A DNA stretch of 64,000 nucleotides, taken from positions 5,766,001 through 5,830,000 of the forward strand of contig NZ_JAPEOZ010000001.1 in the NCBI RefSeq assembly GCF_026340655.1, written 5' to 3'. The position numbers and the translations under genes are program-made. Shown in pieces: positions 8,221 to 18,917 of the stretch. Under the pieces are notes generated by a model. It was not told where the DNA came from, made no database searches, and saw only the letters and a list, made by a program, of their open reading frames with translations. Within the stretch, counting starts at the first letter, position 1, and each line of letters begins with the position of its first letter. The stretch comes from Streptomyces sp. NBC_01275. Lineage in GTDB: Bacteria > Actinomycetota > Actinomycetes > Streptomycetales > Streptomycetaceae.

Positions 8221-8652
8221 GTGCGGGAGTCGACCGTCGAAGTCGCGGCGGATCACGCCGAACATGTCGCGGAACACGTCGCGGCGGACTACTTCCAGTC
8301 CTACTCCGTCGTCGGGCTGCTCGCCGTCGTCGGCGTGCTGTTCGTCGCCGTCGCCTTCGGCGCGGGACGCCTGCTGCGCCCGGTGGTCCCCACCCCGGAG
8401 AAGCTCCTGACGTACGAGTGCGGGGTCGACCCCGTCGGCGAGGGCTGGGCCCACACCCAGGTCCGCTACTACGTCTACGCCTTCCTCTACGTCGTCTTCG
8501 CCGTCGACTCGATCTTCCTGTTCCCCTGGGCCACGGTCTTCGCCGCACCCGGCTACGGCGCGGCCACGCTCGTCGAGATGTTCATCTTCCTCGGCTTCCT
8601 GGCCGTGGGCCTGCTGTACGCATACAAGAAGGGCGTCCTGACATGGACGTGA
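8221..8652 (+). CDS. nuoA: NADH-quinone oxidoreductase-like subunit A (second nuo set)
   Basis: This 143-residue subunit from GTG 8221 has three membrane helices. It has the NuoA core motif [12 protein letters not shown] and [20 protein letters not shown], plus a 35-residue hydrophilic N-terminus. Subunit A forms part of the quinone-site/membrane-arm junction of complex I. It opens a ten-gene operon with overlaps at nearly every junction; its end overlaps nuoB by 10 bases. Because nuoD, E, F and G are absent here, this is taken as the second, reduced complex I set found in Streptomyces rather than the main 14-subunit operon. Confidence 0.93.
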   Translation: MRESTVEVAADHAEHVAEHVAADYFQSYSVVGLLAVVGVLFVAVAFGAGRLLRPVVPTPEKLLTYECGVDPVGEGWAHTQVRYYVYAFLYVVFAVDSIFLFPWATVFAAPGYGAATLVEMFIFLGFLAVGLLYAYKKGVLTWT

Positions 8653-9332
8653 CCCCGGACGCGACCCCCGAAGCGGCCCCGGAACCGACCTCGCCGGAGC
8701 CGGTGTACCTGCCCGAGCCGAAGCGGCTCGGCGCCCTCGCCCGCCTCGCCCCCGAGCCGATGAAGGTCGTCCTGAACTGGGGCCGCCGCTACTCGCTCTG
8801 GGTCTTCAACTTCGGCCTCGCCTGCTGCGCGATCGAGTTCATCGCCGCGTCGATGGCCCGCCACGACTTCATCCGCCTCGGGGTCATCCCCTTCGCGCCC
8901 GGCCCGCGCCAGGCCGACCTGATGGTGGTGTCGGGCACGGTCACCGACAAGATGGCCCCGGCCGTGAAGCGCCTCTACGAGCAGATGCCCGAGCCGAAGT
9001 ACGTCATCTCCTTCGGCGCGTGCAGCAACTGCGGCGGCCCGTACTGGGACTCGTACTCGGTGACCAAGGGCGTCGACCAGATCATCCCGGTCGACGTCTA
9101 CGTCCCCGGCTGCCCGCCCCGCCCCGAGGCCCTTCTCCAGGGCATCCTCAAACTCCAGGAGAAGATCGCCCGAGAGTCCCTGGGCGAGCGCTACGGCGCC
9201 TCCGCACCCCGCCCGTCGACGAAGGCCCTCCAGAGCGGCCTGCTGAAGCCCCCGCCCACCGACTCTGCCTCTCCTTCTCCCTCCCCCTCTCCTTCTCTCT
9301 CTCCTTCGGATCCTTCGGAGGCGGGCCGATGA
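8643..9332 (+). CDS. nuoB: NADH-quinone oxidoreductase-like subunit B
   Basis: The 229-residue protein starts at ATG 8643, overlapping nuoA by 10 bases. It has all the cysteines for cluster N2: the tandem CC in [16 protein letters not shown], and the Cys of [14 protein letters not shown]. About 45 C-terminal residues beyond the core are Pro/Ser-rich. NuoB normally docks with NuoC and NuoD and passes electrons to quinone. Here NuoC is present but NuoD is not encoded, so either the housekeeping NuoD is borrowed or the complex differs. The stop overlaps the nuoC ATG (ATGA). Confidence 0.93.
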   Translation: MDVTPDATPEAAPEPTSPEPVYLPEPKRLGALARLAPEPMKVVLNWGRRYSLWVFNFGLACCAIEFIAASMARHDFIRLGVIPFAPGPRQADLMVVSGTVTDKMAPAVKRLYEQMPEPKYVISFGACSNCGGPYWDSYSVTKGVDQIIPVDVYVPGCPPRPEALLQGILKLQEKIARESLGERYGASAPRPSTKALQSGLLKPPPTDSASPSPSPSPSLSPSDPSEAGR

Positions 9333-10609
9333 CCACGACCGGCTGGCTCCCCGCTCCCACCGAGGAACTCTTCGGTACGCAGGCCACGGCCGAGGAGTCC
9401 TACGACGTCCTGACCGTCGACGTCCCGCCGGCCTCCTGGATCGCCGCGCTGGAAACGGCCCGCGACCGGCTGACCTGCACCTACTTCGACTGGCTGAGCG
9501 CCGTCGACGAACCGGGCACGGGCTTCCGCGTCTCGGCGCACGTCGTGGCCCTCTCACCGGTGCGCCGACTGCTGCTGCGCACGACGGTCCCGCACGAGGC
9601 GCCCGCGCTCGCCTCCGCCGTCGACGTCTACGCGGGCGCGGCCTGGCACGAACGCGAGACGCACGAAATGTTCGGCGTCGCCTTCCAGGGCCACCCCGCC
9701 CTGGACCACCTCCTCCTCCCGGAGACCTTCGAGGGCCACCCCCTGCGCAAGGACTTCGTCCTCGCCGCCCGCGTCGCCAAGGCCTGGCCGGGCGCGAAGG
9801 AGCCCGGAGAATCCGAGCACGGCGGCCCCAAACGCCGCCAGATGCTTCCCCCCGGCGTCCCCGACCCGAACGAATGGGGCCCCCTCAAGGGCCAACTCCC
9901 GCCCGCCCCGTCCCGCCCGGCCCGCCCGGCCCGTGGCGCGGCGGCGGCCCGCCCAACAGCCGGCGACCGCCCGGTCCGCCGCGCCCGCACGGCAGCAGAC
10001 GGCTCGGCAAGCCAGCCGGCACCGCCACCGACGCCGTCCGCACCGGAAGCCGATACGCCCCCGAACCTGGCCCCGACCTCCGCCGGCCCGCGCCGCGCCA
10101 GGAGCGCAACCGCAGGCTCAGCCTCCCAGCGAGCAGAGGGCACGGAGAGCGCAGAGGGAACGGAGAACACCGAGCTCACCGAGCGCAGAGGGGACACGGA
10201 GGGCAGAGGGGACACGGAGGGCGCCGCCCCCGAGACGGCCCCGGCACCTGGACGCACCCCGTCCGGCCCACGCAGGTCCCGTAGCGCCTCCCAGGGCTCG
10301 GTCTCCCAGGGCTCTGGCGCCCCGCACACCCAGCCTCCGAGCGCCTCCCCGGCCCCCCGCAGCTCCGACGCCCCCTGGCACCACGCCCGCCCGGCCTTCG
10401 ACGAGCCGGACCAGAAGGCCGACGCGCCGGACCAGGGGACCGACGAGCCGGACCGGACCGCCGACGAATCGGAACCGAAGAAGCCGTCACCCCCTGAGGC
10501 CACTTCCGAGGCCACTTCCGAGGCCACTTCCGAGGCCACTTCCGAGGCCACTTCCGAGGTCGAGGCCGAACCCTCCACCCCCGAAACCCCGTCAGGAGGC
10601 CCGCAGTGA
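9329..10609 (+). CDS. nuoC: NADH-quinone oxidoreductase-like subunit C with long disordered tail
   Basis: The protein has 426 residues from ATG 9329. Residues 1-190 are the 30-kDa subunit fold, with the signature [20 protein letters not shown] and HPLRKDF. The remaining roughly 235 residues are a Pro/Ala/Ser/Glu-rich low-complexity tail with several internal repeats, ending in EATS tetrapeptide repeats. Bacterial NuoC is normally near 180-230 residues, so the tail is unusual. It is not a NuoD fusion: no 49-kDa subunit motif is present. The stop overlaps the GTG of nuoH by four bases. Confidence 0.9.
   Translation: MTTTGWLPAPTEELFGTQATAEESYDVLTVDVPPASWIAALETARDRLTCTYFDWLSAVDEPGTGFRVSAHVVALSPVRRLLLRTTVPHEAPALASAVDVYAGAAWHERETHEMFGVAFQGHPALDHLLLPETFEGHPLRKDFVLAARVAKAWPGAKEPGESEHGGPKRRQMLPPGVPDPNEWGPLKGQLPPAPSRPARPARGAAAARPTAGDRPVRRARTAADGSASQPAPPPTPSAPEADTPPNLAPTSAGPRRARSATAGSASQRAEGTESAEGTENTELTERRGDTEGRGDTEGAAPETAPAPGRTPSGPRRSRSASQGSVSQGSGAPHTQPPSASPAPRSSDAPWHHARPAFDEPDQKADAPDQGTDEPDRTADESEPKKPSPPEATSEATSEATSEATSEATSEVEAEPSTPETPSGGPQ
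10496..10560 (+). repeat. 12-bp tandem repeat in the nuoC tail
   Basis: Five copies of GAGGCCACTTCC plus a partial sixth encode consecutive Glu-Ala-Thr-Ser. They are in frame, so copy number can change without disrupting nuoC. Confidence 0.9.
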
Positions 10610-11574
10610 ACGACGCACTCGACGTCGCCCTGCGACTTCTGATCGTCTTCGTCGTCTTCCTCACCTTCCCCCTGATCGTCGGTCAGACCGAGCACAAGGT
10701 GATGGCCCACATGCAGGGCCGCCTCGGCCCGATGTACGCCGGCGGCTTCCACGGCTGGGCCCAACTCGTCGCGGACGGCGTGAAGTTCGCACAGAAGGAG
10801 GACATCGTCCCGGCGGGCGCGGACCGCCGTATCTTCCAGCTCGCCCCCGCCGTCGCCCTCCTGCCCTACCTCCTGGTCCTGCTCGCCATCCCGATCGGCC
10901 CCGGCGAGGGCGCTGTCGGGCAGGTCCTGGACGCGGGCGTCTTCTTCGTGCTCGCCGTGATGGGCGTCGGCGTCCTCGGCTCTCTCATGGCCGGCTGGGC
11001 CAGCGCCAACAAGTTCTCCCTCCTGGGCGGCCTGCGCACCGCCGCCCAACTCCTCGCCTACGAACTTCCGATGCTGCTCACCGCCGCCTCGGTGGCGATG
11101 GCGGCCGGCACGGTCTCCCTCCCCGGCATCGTCGACGCCTTCCAGTGGTGGTGGCTGCCCTGGCAGATCGTCGGCGGACTCGTCTTCTTCGTCGCCGGCC
11201 TCGCCGAACTCCAGCGCCCGCCCTTCGACATGCCCGTCGCCGACTCGGAGATCATCTTCGGCGCGTACACCGAGTACACCGGCCTGCGCTTCGCCCTCTT
11301 CCTCCTCGCCGAGTACGCCGGAATCGTCGTCCTGTGCGGCCTGACCACGGTCCTCTTCCTCGGCGGCTGGCACGGCCCCTGGGGCGCCGACGGGCTCGGC
11401 TGGGTCTGGACCCTGCTGAAGGCCGCGATCCTCGCCTTCGTCGTCATCTGGCTGCGCGTCACCTACCCCCGGCTGCGCGAGGACCAGCTCCAGAAGCTCT
11501 CCTGGACCCTCCTCGTCCCCCTCTCCCTCGCTCAGATCGCCCTCACCGGCATCGTCAAGGTGGTGATCTCCTAG
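10606..11574 (+). CDS. nuoH: NADH-quinone oxidoreductase-like subunit H
   Basis: The protein has 322 residues from GTG 10606 with about eight membrane helices. Characteristic NuoH stretches are [25 protein letters not shown]-like [27 protein letters not shown] and [15 protein letters not shown]. Subunit H lines the quinone tunnel and couples it to the membrane arm. Its presence without NuoD is notable because the quinone site normally lies between NuoB, NuoD and NuoH. The stop TAG shares its G with the GTG of nuoI. Confidence 0.95.
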   Translation: MNDALDVALRLLIVFVVFLTFPLIVGQTEHKVMAHMQGRLGPMYAGGFHGWAQLVADGVKFAQKEDIVPAGADRRIFQLAPAVALLPYLLVLLAIPIGPGEGAVGQVLDAGVFFVLAVMGVGVLGSLMAGWASANKFSLLGGLRTAAQLLAYELPMLLTAASVAMAAGTVSLPGIVDAFQWWWLPWQIVGGLVFFVAGLAELQRPPFDMPVADSEIIFGAYTEYTGLRFALFLLAEYAGIVVLCGLTTVLFLGGWHGPWGADGLGWVWTLLKAAILAFVVIWLRVTYPRLREDQLQKLSWTLLVPLSLAQIALTGIVKVVIS

Positions 11575-12383
11575 TGGCTGAGTCACCTCCGCCCACCCGG
11601 TCCCGCTTCCCCGGCTCCGGCCTCGCCAAGGGGCTGGCCGTCACCCTCCGCACGATGACGAGGAAGACCGTCACCGAGCAGTACCCGGACGCTCAGCCCG
11701 ACCTCCCGCCCCGCACCCGAGGCGTGATCGGCCTGTTCGAGGAGAACTGCACGGTCTGCATGCTGTGCGCCCGTGAGTGCCCCGACTGGTGCATCTACAT
11801 CGACTCCCACAAGGAGACGGTCCCGCCCGCCGCCCCCGGGGGCCGTGAACGCAGCCGTAACGTCCTCGACCGCTTCGCCATCGACTTCTCCCTGTGCATG
11901 TACTGCGGTATCTGCATCGAGGTCTGTCCTTTCGACGCGCTGTTCTGGTCCCCGGAGTTCGAGTACGCCGAGACCGACATCCACGAACTCACCCACGAAC
12001 GCGACAAGCTCCGCGAGTGGATGTGGACGGTCCCGGCCCCGCCCGCCCTCGACCCCGCCGCCGAGGAGCCCAAGGAGATCGCGGCCGCCCGCAAGACGAC
12101 CGAGAAGCTCGCAGCCGCAGAAGCCACCCGAGCCGCGGAGGCCGCGGAAGCCGCCCAAGCCGCCCGAGCCGCGGAGGCTGCCGAAGCCGCCCAGGCTGCC
12201 GAGACTGCGGGAGCCGCCCAGCCCACGGAAACCGCTCAGGCTGCCCAGCCCACGGAAGCCGCCCAGGCCGCCGAGGCCGAAGGTGCCGCCCAGGCTTCGG
12301 ATGCCGTCAAAGCCGCCGAGCCTGACCAATCGGCCGAGGCCGAGCCCACCGCACCCGCCGACCCCCAGGAGGGACGGACGTGA
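11574..12383 (+). CDS. nuoI: NADH-quinone oxidoreductase-like subunit I with Ala-rich tail
   Basis: The protein has 269 residues from GTG 11574, the first base being the last of the nuoH stop. It carries two 4Fe-4S motifs, [12 protein letters not shown] and [12 protein letters not shown], matching clusters N6a/N6b. The core ends near residue 165. About 100 further residues are Ala/Glu-rich with AAEAAQ-like repeats and are predicted to form helix. Typical NuoI proteins are 150-210 residues. Ferredoxin-like NuoI would be the natural entry point for electrons from reduced ferredoxin in a complex lacking NuoEFG. The stop overlaps nuoJ (GTGA). Confidence 0.93.
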   Translation: MAESPPPTRSRFPGSGLAKGLAVTLRTMTRKTVTEQYPDAQPDLPPRTRGVIGLFEENCTVCMLCARECPDWCIYIDSHKETVPPAAPGGRERSRNVLDRFAIDFSLCMYCGICIEVCPFDALFWSPEFEYAETDIHELTHERDKLREWMWTVPAPPALDPAAEEPKEIAAARKTTEKLAAAEATRAAEAAEAAQAARAAEAAEAAQAAETAGAAQPTETAQAAQPTEAAQAAEAEGAAQASDAVKAAEPDQSAEAEPTAPADPQEGRT

Positions 12384-13072
12384 CCCCGCTCTCCGCGGCC
12401 GCCACGCCGGTCGCCTCCGCGCCGCACGGATTCCTCTCCCCGACCGGTGTGGAGATCGCCTTCCTCCTCGTCGGTCTGGTCACCTTCGGCGCCGCCCTGG
12501 TCACCGTCACCACCAAGCAGCTGGTGCACGCCGCCCTGTGGCTCGTGGTCGCCCTCGGTGGCCTGGCCGTCGAGTACCTCCTGCTCACCGCCGAGTTCAT
12601 CGCCTGGGTGCAGGTCCTCATCTACGTCGGCTCCGTCGTCGTCCTCCTTCTCTTCGGTCTGATGCTCACCAAGGCCCCCATCGGCCGCTCCCCGGACGCC
12701 GACTCCGGTAACCGCTGGGCCGCCCTCACGGTCGCCGTCGCCGCGGCCGCCGCGCTGGTCTGGGTGGTCGTCGACGCCTTCCGGGCCACCTGGATCGACC
12801 TGGACGGCCCGGCCGTCGGCTCCACCGAGGTCACCGGCGCGAGCCTCTTCCAGAACTGGGTGCTCCCCTTCGAGGCCCTCTCCGTCCTTCTCCTCGCGGC
12901 CCTGGTCGGCGCGATCGTCCTGTCCCGCAAGACGAAGGCGGAGTCGAGCTCTCCCCCTGTGAACTCCCGAACCGCCACCAAGAGTTCCCCGCCCGTCACG
13001 GAGAGTTCCGTGAATTCCCCGTCCGTCCCAGGCACCCGGGAAGATCCGGCCGAGCAGGAAGGGGCCCGCTGA
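12380..13072 (+). CDS. nuoJ: NADH-quinone oxidoreductase-like subunit J
   Basis: The protein has 230 residues from GTG 12380 with five membrane helices. The NuoJ pattern is clear in [40 protein letters not shown] and [11 protein letters not shown]. Residues after about 185 form a hydrophilic Ser/Pro/Thr-rich tail. It is part of the proton-translocating membrane arm. The stop and next start overlap as TGATG with nuoK. Confidence 0.94.
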   Translation: MTPLSAAATPVASAPHGFLSPTGVEIAFLLVGLVTFGAALVTVTTKQLVHAALWLVVALGGLAVEYLLLTAEFIAWVQVLIYVGSVVVLLLFGLMLTKAPIGRSPDADSGNRWAALTVAVAAAAALVWVVVDAFRATWIDLDGPAVGSTEVTGASLFQNWVLPFEALSVLLLAALVGAIVLSRKTKAESSSPPVNSRTATKSSPPVTESSVNSPSVPGTREDPAEQEGAR

Positions 13073-13473
13073 TGCATCTCGCCTACCCCGCCGTCCTCTC
13101 CGCCCTCCTCTTCTGCACCGGCCTGTACGGCGTCCTCGCCCGCCGCAACGCGATCCTGGTCCTGATGTCGGTCGAGCTGATGCTCAACGCCGTCAACCTC
13201 AACCTGGTCGCCTTCGACGTCTGGCTCAGCAGGACCGCCGAGGAGACCCTGCACTCCGGCCAGGCCCTGACCCTGTTCACCATCGCCATCGCCGCCGCCG
13301 AGATCGGCATCGGCCTGGCGATCGTCCTCGCCGTCCACCGAGGCCGCGGCACCGCGGACATCGACAAGCTCCGCGACACCGCCGAGGGCCACGAGAGCCC
13401 CGGGCTCGACGGCCCCGACAGCGACGCCCCCGCGACCGGAGCGGCCGCCGAGAAGGCTGAGGCCACCGCGTGA
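13072..13473 (+). CDS. nuoK: NADH-quinone oxidoreductase-like subunit K
   Basis: The protein has 133 residues with three membrane helices. It has [20 protein letters not shown], the family motif containing the conserved membrane Glu of [16 protein letters not shown], and the second Glu in [18 protein letters not shown] 35-residue acidic C-terminal tail follows. NuoK is homologous to MrpC and forms part of the hydrophilic axis of the proton channel. It overlaps the following nuoL by four bases. Confidence 0.95.
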   Translation: MHLAYPAVLSALLFCTGLYGVLARRNAILVLMSVELMLNAVNLNLVAFDVWLSRTAEETLHSGQALTLFTIAIAAAEIGIGLAIVLAVHRGRGTADIDKLRDTAEGHESPGLDGPDSDAPATGAAAEKAEATA

Positions 13474-15464
13474 CCACGACCACCCTCGCCGTACTCGTCC
13501 CCCTCCTTCCGTTCCTGGGGGCCGTCGTCGGCCTGCTCCTGGGCCGCACGGCCCCCGGCTTCGTCCGCCCCCTCGCCGTCCTGCCGACCCTGGCCGCCCT
13601 CGCGCTGGCCGCGATCGTCGCCGCACGCCAGGGCGGGGACGCGGCCGTCGACGCGGCCACCGAACTGACCCCCACCGGCTCGGTCCCGGTCGAACTCGCC
13701 CTGCACATCGACGGCTTCGCCGCCCTCGTCGCCCTCCTCGTGTGCTTCGTCGCCGTCTGCGTGCAGATCTACTCGACCGGCTACCTCCGCGAGGACCCGC
13801 GCTACCCCTCGTACGCCGCGCTCGTCTCCCTCTTCACCTCCGCCATGCTCCTGGTCGTCTACTCCGGCGACCTGATCGTGCTGCTGGTCGGCTGGGAAGT
13901 CATGGGCATCTGCTCCTACTTCCTGGTCGGTCACTACTGGGAGACCCCTGAGGCCCGCGCCGCCTCTCTCAAGGCCTTCCTCGTCACCAAGCTCGGCGAC
14001 GTCCCCTTCCTCATCGGCCTGTTCGCCCTCGCCACCGACGCCGGCTCCTTCCGGATCACGAAGGTCCTCGGCACCGTCGCCCATGGCGGGCTCGACCACC
14101 CGACCCTCGTCGCCCTGCTGCTCCTGGCGGGTGTGGCGGGCAAGTCGGCGCAGTTCCCGCTGCACACCTGGCTCCCCGACGCGATGGCGGGCCCGACGCC
14201 CGTCTCCGCGCTGATCCACGCGGCGACGATGGTCGCCGCCGGCGTCTACTTCGTCGCCCGTCTCCTCCCCGTCTTCGAGGCCTCCTCGGCCGCGATGGTC
14301 GTGCTCGCCGTGATGGCCGCCGTCACGATGGTCGGCTCGGGTCTCGCCGCGCTCGCCCAGGACGACATCAAGCGCGTCCTCGCCTACTCGACGATGGGCC
14401 AGCTGGGCTACATGACCGGCGCCCTCGCCGTCGGCGACCGCTCGGCCGCCGTCTTCCACCTCCTCTCGCACGGCGCTTTCAAGGGCTTGCTGTTCCTCGC
14501 GGCCGGCGTCGTCATCCACGCCGCCGGCACCAACTCGCTGGCCGCCATGTCCCGGATGGGCGGACTGCGCGACCGCGTCCCCGACGCCTACTGGACGATG
14601 ACTGTGGCGCTCCTCGCGCTCGCCGCGATTCCGCCCTTCAGCGGCTTCTTCTCCAAGGAGTCCGTTCTCGGCGCCGCCGAACACGTCACCGCGGGCCACA
14701 CCGAGCACGCCCCCGGCGCGGCGGGCTGGACCGTCCTCGTCGCCGGTCTCCTCACCGCCCTCCTCACGGCCGCCTACGCGACCCGTCTGTGGCTGCTGGC
14801 CTTCCGCGGCAGCGGCGCCGAGGCCCCCGACCACGGCCGCCAGCCCCTGACCATGACCCTGGTGCTGTGGGTCCTGGCCGTCCCGTCGCTCGCCCTCGGC
14901 GCGCTCGCCTATCGCACGCTCCCCGACTGGTTCGACGGCCGCGACCTCGCCCCGACCCTCACCACCTCCGTCCTCGGCACGGGCGTCGCCCTGGTCGGCG
15001 GCCTCGTCGCCTACGCCGCCTGGCGCCACCTCGCCGGGCTCGCCGCCCGCGTCCCCCTGGGCGCGGTCGCCGCCCACCCCGAGGGCGACGCCGGGCTCGT
15101 CGAGGCCGAGGCCATCGCGTCGCACGCGCCCGCGTACGGCGACGTGGCCTCCGCGCCCGACCCCGCGGACCCCGGACGGCTCCTGCTCGGCCCGCTGCAC
15201 CGCCACGCGGCCGTCGGCTTCCACCTGGACGCCGTGTACCACGTGCTGTTCGTCCGCCCGGTCCTAGCCGGCGCGAGTCTCGTCCGGTTCCTCGACCGCG
15301 AGGTCGTCGACACCTACGTACGCGGCGCGGGCGCCCTGCCCCGCTGGCTCGGGGCCGCCGTACGGCGCGCCCAGACCGGCAACGTCCAGACCTATGTGAG
15401 CGCGCTGCTCGCCGGCACCGTCGTCCTGGCGGTCGCCGCCCTTCTCGTCGCCTCGGGAGCGTGA
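13470..15464 (+). CDS. nuoL: NADH-quinone oxidoreductase-like subunit L
   Basis: The protein has 664 residues from GTG 13470 with roughly 16 membrane helices. It has the antiporter-like core, with [38 protein letters not shown] and [15 protein letters not shown], and the C-terminal lateral region leading to a terminal helix near 640-660. It is the distal proton-pumping subunit. It lies in the same operon as nuoM and nuoN, with only six bases before nuoM. Confidence 0.95.
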   Translation: MTTTTLAVLVPLLPFLGAVVGLLLGRTAPGFVRPLAVLPTLAALALAAIVAARQGGDAAVDAATELTPTGSVPVELALHIDGFAALVALLVCFVAVCVQIYSTGYLREDPRYPSYAALVSLFTSAMLLVVYSGDLIVLLVGWEVMGICSYFLVGHYWETPEARAASLKAFLVTKLGDVPFLIGLFALATDAGSFRITKVLGTVAHGGLDHPTLVALLLLAGVAGKSAQFPLHTWLPDAMAGPTPVSALIHAATMVAAGVYFVARLLPVFEASSAAMVVLAVMAAVTMVGSGLAALAQDDIKRVLAYSTMGQLGYMTGALAVGDRSAAVFHLLSHGAFKGLLFLAAGVVIHAAGTNSLAAMSRMGGLRDRVPDAYWTMTVALLALAAIPPFSGFFSKESVLGAAEHVTAGHTEHAPGAAGWTVLVAGLLTALLTAAYATRLWLLAFRGSGAEAPDHGRQPLTMTLVLWVLAVPSLALGALAYRTLPDWFDGRDLAPTLTTSVLGTGVALVGGLVAYAAWRHLAGLAARVPLGAVAAHPEGDAGLVEAEAIASHAPAYGDVASAPDPADPGRLLLGPLHRHAAVGFHLDAVYHVLFVRPVLAGASLVRFLDREVVDTYVRGAGALPRWLGAAVRRAQTGNVQTYVSALLAGTVVLAVAALLVASGA

Positions 15465-15470
15465 GCGGGC

Positions 15471-17069
15471 GTGATCGATATCAACGAGTCCGTGATGCAG
15501 GTCCTTCTGGCATTCATCGTCGTCGGCCCGCTCCTGGGCGCCGGCGCCGCTCTGCTGCCGGCCCCGCCGGGGCTGAAGGGGAAGTCGCCCGAGCAGGCCG
15601 TGCTGCGGCACGGCGTGACCGTGACCGGCGTGGTCCTCCTCGCCGCGATCGTCCTCACGCTCGGCTTCGACCACGACCACCCGTCGAAGATGCAGGCCAG
15701 CACGGACATCAGCTGGATCCCGGCACTCGACGTGCGCATCCACCTCGGCATCGACGGCATCTCCCTCCCCCTTCTGGTCCTGACCGCGCTGCTGACCTTC
15801 CTCTGCGCGCTCTACTCCTACTTCAAGCAGCAACATCAGCGGCAGACGCCGCGGGCCGCGGGCCCGTCCCCGAAGGCCTTCGTCGCGCTCGTGCTCGTCC
15901 TCGAGTCCGGCACCCTCGCGACCTTCGCCGTCCTCGACCTGATCCTGTTCTTCCTCGCCTTCGAGACGGTCCTCATCCCGATGTACTTCCTCATCGCCCG
16001 CTGGGGCGGTGAGCAACGGACCCAGGCCGCCTGGAAGTTCATCCTCTTCACCCTGCTCGGCTCCGTCGTCATGCTGCTCGGCCTGCTCCTGATCGGAATC
16101 AAGGCGGGCACATTCGACATGGTGGCACTCGCCACTGACAACGGCCGGTCGCTGACCACATCCGTGCAGGTCATCGCCGTTCTGGCGATCGGGATCGGGC
16201 TCGCGGTCAAGACCCCGATGTGGCCCCTGCACAGCTGGCTGCCCGACGCCCACACCGCCGCGCCGACCGTCGGCTCGGTCCTGCTGGCCGGCGTCCTGCT
16301 GAAGATGGGAACGTACGGGTTCGTCCGGATCCTTCTCCCGGTCGCGCCCGACGGGTTCCGCACCTTCGCGCCCTACCTCGCGGCCTTCGCCGTCGTCGGG
16401 ATCATCTACGGCTCGCTGGCCTGTCTGGCCCTCGCAAAACGGGGAGCGAAGGGCGACCTCAAACGCCTGATCGCCTACTCCTCCGTCGGCCACATGGGCT
16501 TCGTGCTGCTCGGCATCTCCACGATGACCCCGACCGGAGTGAACGGCGCCCTGTTCGCCAACATCGCCCACGGACTCATCACCGGCCTCCTCTTCTTCCT
16601 GGTGGGAGCCCTGAAGGACCGCACCGGCAGCACCGACCTCGACGCCCTGGCCGAGCAGACCGGCGCCGCCCTGTACGGCAGGACCCCCCGCCTCGGCGGC
16701 CTGCTCGCCTTCGCCGCCGTCGCCTCGCTCGGCCTGCCGGGCCTGGCCGGGTTCTGGGGCGAGATGCTGGCGTTGTTCGGCGCCTTCAACCCCGCCGACG
16801 GCCTCAGCCGCCCCGCCTTCCTCACCTTCACGGCGATCGCCGCGTTCGGCACCCTGCTGACGGCCGCGTACCTGCTCGTCGTCGTCCGCCGCGTCTGCAT
16901 GGGCGCGGTCCCGCAGGACGCCCCGCGCCTCGCCGACGTACGCGGCTACGAGTTCGCGGCCTGGACCCCGCTCGTCGTCCTCACCGTCGTCGGGGGCCTG
17001 TGGCCCAAGGCCCTCCTCGGCCTGACCGACCCGGCCGTGCAGCAGCTCCTCGCAGGAGGCACCCGATGA
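15471..17069 (+). CDS. nuoM: NADH-quinone oxidoreductase-like subunit M
   Basis: The protein has 532 residues from GTG 15471 with about 14 membrane helices. Diagnostic stretches are FETVLIPMYFLIARWGGEQR with the pump Glu, PMWPLHSWLPDAHTAAPTVG, and LIAYSSVGHMGFVLLGI. It is an antiporter-like proton-pumping subunit, homologous to NuoL and NuoN. It overlaps nuoN by four bases (ATGA), so the last three genes are translationally coupled. Confidence 0.95.
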   Translation: MIDINESVMQVLLAFIVVGPLLGAGAALLPAPPGLKGKSPEQAVLRHGVTVTGVVLLAAIVLTLGFDHDHPSKMQASTDISWIPALDVRIHLGIDGISLPLLVLTALLTFLCALYSYFKQQHQRQTPRAAGPSPKAFVALVLVLESGTLATFAVLDLILFFLAFETVLIPMYFLIARWGGEQRTQAAWKFILFTLLGSVVMLLGLLLIGIKAGTFDMVALATDNGRSLTTSVQVIAVLAIGIGLAVKTPMWPLHSWLPDAHTAAPTVGSVLLAGVLLKMGTYGFVRILLPVAPDGFRTFAPYLAAFAVVGIIYGSLACLALAKRGAKGDLKRLIAYSSVGHMGFVLLGISTMTPTGVNGALFANIAHGLITGLLFFLVGALKDRTGSTDLDALAEQTGAALYGRTPRLGGLLAFAAVASLGLPGLAGFWGEMLALFGAFNPADGLSRPAFLTFTAIAAFGTLLTAAYLLVVVRRVCMGAVPQDAPRLADVRGYEFAAWTPLVVLTVVGGLWPKALLGLTDPAVQQLLAGGTR

Positions 17070-18613
17070 GCTCCCTGGCCCAGACCCTCGGCCAGCCCCT
17101 GGCCGAGTCGTCGATCCCGTCCGTGGTCCAGTCCGTCGACTGGCTCGCGATCGCCCCGCCCACCCTTGCGGCGGTCGTGGCCCTCGTCGTGCTCGTCGCC
17201 GACCTCTTCGTCGGCGACGCCCGCAAGCCGCTCCTCGGCTGGCTCTCGGTCGCGGGCCTCGCGGCCTCCACGGCCCTGCTCCTGCCCCTCCTGGACGGCG
17301 ACCGCGCCACCTTCTGCCTGACCGGCGACACACGCGTGTGCAGCTATACGGCCGACCGCTTCACCCTGGTCATCCAGTTCCTGGTGCTCGGCGGAGCGCT
17401 GCTGGCCGCCCTTCTGTCGGTCACCGCCCTCAAGGACGCGCGCGGTCGACTCCCCGAAGGGGAGTTCTGGTTCCTGCTGCTGTCCTCCGCCGCAGGCGCC
17501 GCCCTGCTGCCCGCCTCCCGCGACCTCGCCACCCTCGTCGTCGCTCTGGAGGTCGCCTCCCTGCCCGCCTTCGCCCTGGTCGGCATCCGGCACGGCGACC
17601 GCAGGTCCTCCGAGGCGGCCCTGAAGTTCTTCCTGTCGTCCGTCACCGCGACCGCGGTCAGCCTGATGGGCATCAGCTTCGTCTACGCCACGACGGGCAC
17701 CCTGTACCTCACCCAGGTCGCCGACCGCATCCAGCACGTCGACGGACAGCTGCACACCCTCGCCCAGACCGGCGTGGTCCTCACCCTCGTCGGCTTCGCC
17801 TTCAAGACCGCCGCCGTCCCCTTCCACTTCTGGGTCCCCGACACCTACGTAGGCGCCCCCCTGCCCATCGCCGCCTACCTCTCGGTGGTCGGCAAGGCGG
17901 TCGGCTTCTCCGGCCTCATCCTGGTCACGGTCGTCGGCTTCCCCTCCTACGCCGACGTCTGGGGCCCCGCCCTGGCAGCGCTGGCCGCCCTCACCATGAC
18001 CGTGGGCAACCTCGGCGCCCTCCGCCAGCAGGCCACGCGCGCGTACAGCGCCGTACGCCTGCTCGCCTGGTCCTCCGTCGGACAGGCCGGCTACCTGCTC
18101 GTACCGATCGCCGCCGCCGCGTACTCCGACGACGCCGAGCACGCCGTCGGCTCCACCGTCGCCTACGCCCTCATGTACGCCGCCGTGAACCTGGGCGCCT
18201 TCGCGGTGGCCGCCCTGGTGAGCCGTACGAGCTCCACGAACCGCATCTCGGACTACCGCGGCCTGTACGCGAGGAACCCCCTGGCCGCCCTTCTCCTGGG
18301 CTTCTTCCTGCTCTGCCTCGCAGGACTGCCGCCGGGCGTCATCGGTCTCTTCGCCAAGGTCACCGTCTTCTCGGCGGCCGTCGACGCGGGCCTGGGCTGG
18401 CTGGCGGTCGTGATGGCCGTCAACGTCGTGATCGCCCTCTACTACTACCTCCAATGGACGGCCCTGCTCTTCCGCGCCCCCGAGGGCGAGCCCGTGAAGC
18501 ACCGCGTCCCCGCCCCCCTCACGGCCGCGATCACCCTCACCGCGGCCCTCGGCGTCGCCCTCTCCGGAGCCCCCCAGCTGGTTCTGCGCTTCGCCGACAC
18601 CGGCCTCTTCTGA
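17066..18613 (+). CDS. nuoN: NADH-quinone oxidoreductase-like subunit N
   Basis: The protein has 515 residues from ATG 17066 (AGGAGG lies 7 bases upstream). It has about 14 membrane helices, with [40 protein letters not shown] and [18 protein letters not shown] typical of NuoN. It is the last gene of the operon. The complete set is A-B-C-H-I-J-K-L-M-N, that is, the whole membrane arm plus B, C and I, without D or the NADH module E-F-G. Confidence 0.95.
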   Translation: MSSLAQTLGQPLAESSIPSVVQSVDWLAIAPPTLAAVVALVVLVADLFVGDARKPLLGWLSVAGLAASTALLLPLLDGDRATFCLTGDTRVCSYTADRFTLVIQFLVLGGALLAALLSVTALKDARGRLPEGEFWFLLLSSAAGAALLPASRDLATLVVALEVASLPAFALVGIRHGDRRSSEAALKFFLSSVTATAVSLMGISFVYATTGTLYLTQVADRIQHVDGQLHTLAQTGVVLTLVGFAFKTAAVPFHFWVPDTYVGAPLPIAAYLSVVGKAVGFSGLILVTVVGFPSYADVWGPALAALAALTMTVGNLGALRQQATRAYSAVRLLAWSSVGQAGYLLVPIAAAAYSDDAEHAVGSTVAYALMYAAVNLGAFAVAALVSRTSSTNRISDYRGLYARNPLAALLLGFFLLCLAGLPPGVIGLFAKVTVFSAAVDAGLGWLAVVMAVNVVIALYYYLQWTALLFRAPEGEPVKHRVPAPLTAAITLTAALGVALSGAPQLVLRFADTGLF

Positions 18614-18917
18614 CCCCGCACCGGCCTCTTCCGACCTTGGCACGGGACTCCTCCGAGCCCCCGCACCGGTCTCCTCCGAGCCCCGCGCCGACGGTCTTCC
18701 GGGCCGGCACGCTCGCGTACGCCCCCGTGTCCACCTGCACGGCCCACGCCCCCCTGCCGGACGCACAAGGGCACTAAAGGGAACTCGTGGCCCCCGCCTG
18801 GCGTTGACCGGTACGGGAGGGTCCACTGGACGTGACACCACGGAGCCAGAGGGCACTGGAGACGAGGAACATCCGCAAGCAAAGGGTTCCCCTGCCGCAC
18901 GACTTGGAGGGCGTACC
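18614..18917. other. Gap after nuoN with short direct repeats
   Basis: No gene is convincing in these 304 bases. Bases 18617-18685 carry three imperfect copies of a 30- to 35-bp unit (CCGCACCGGCCTCTTCCGA-like, then GGGACTCCTCCGAGCCCC). No strong hairpin terminator is visible. The final 20 bases carry the htpX ribosome site. Confidence 0.55.

Noticed and set aside
9628..11586. A 652-codon minus-strand frame opposite nuoC and nuoH
   Set aside because: It overlaps strongly conserved complex I genes and is low complexity from the nuoC tail repeats.
18804..18917. Longer htpX start at 18804
   Set aside because: The extra 38 residues are not family-like; GTG 18918 has a good ribosome site and gives [12 protein letters not shown], as in Streptomyces HtpX.
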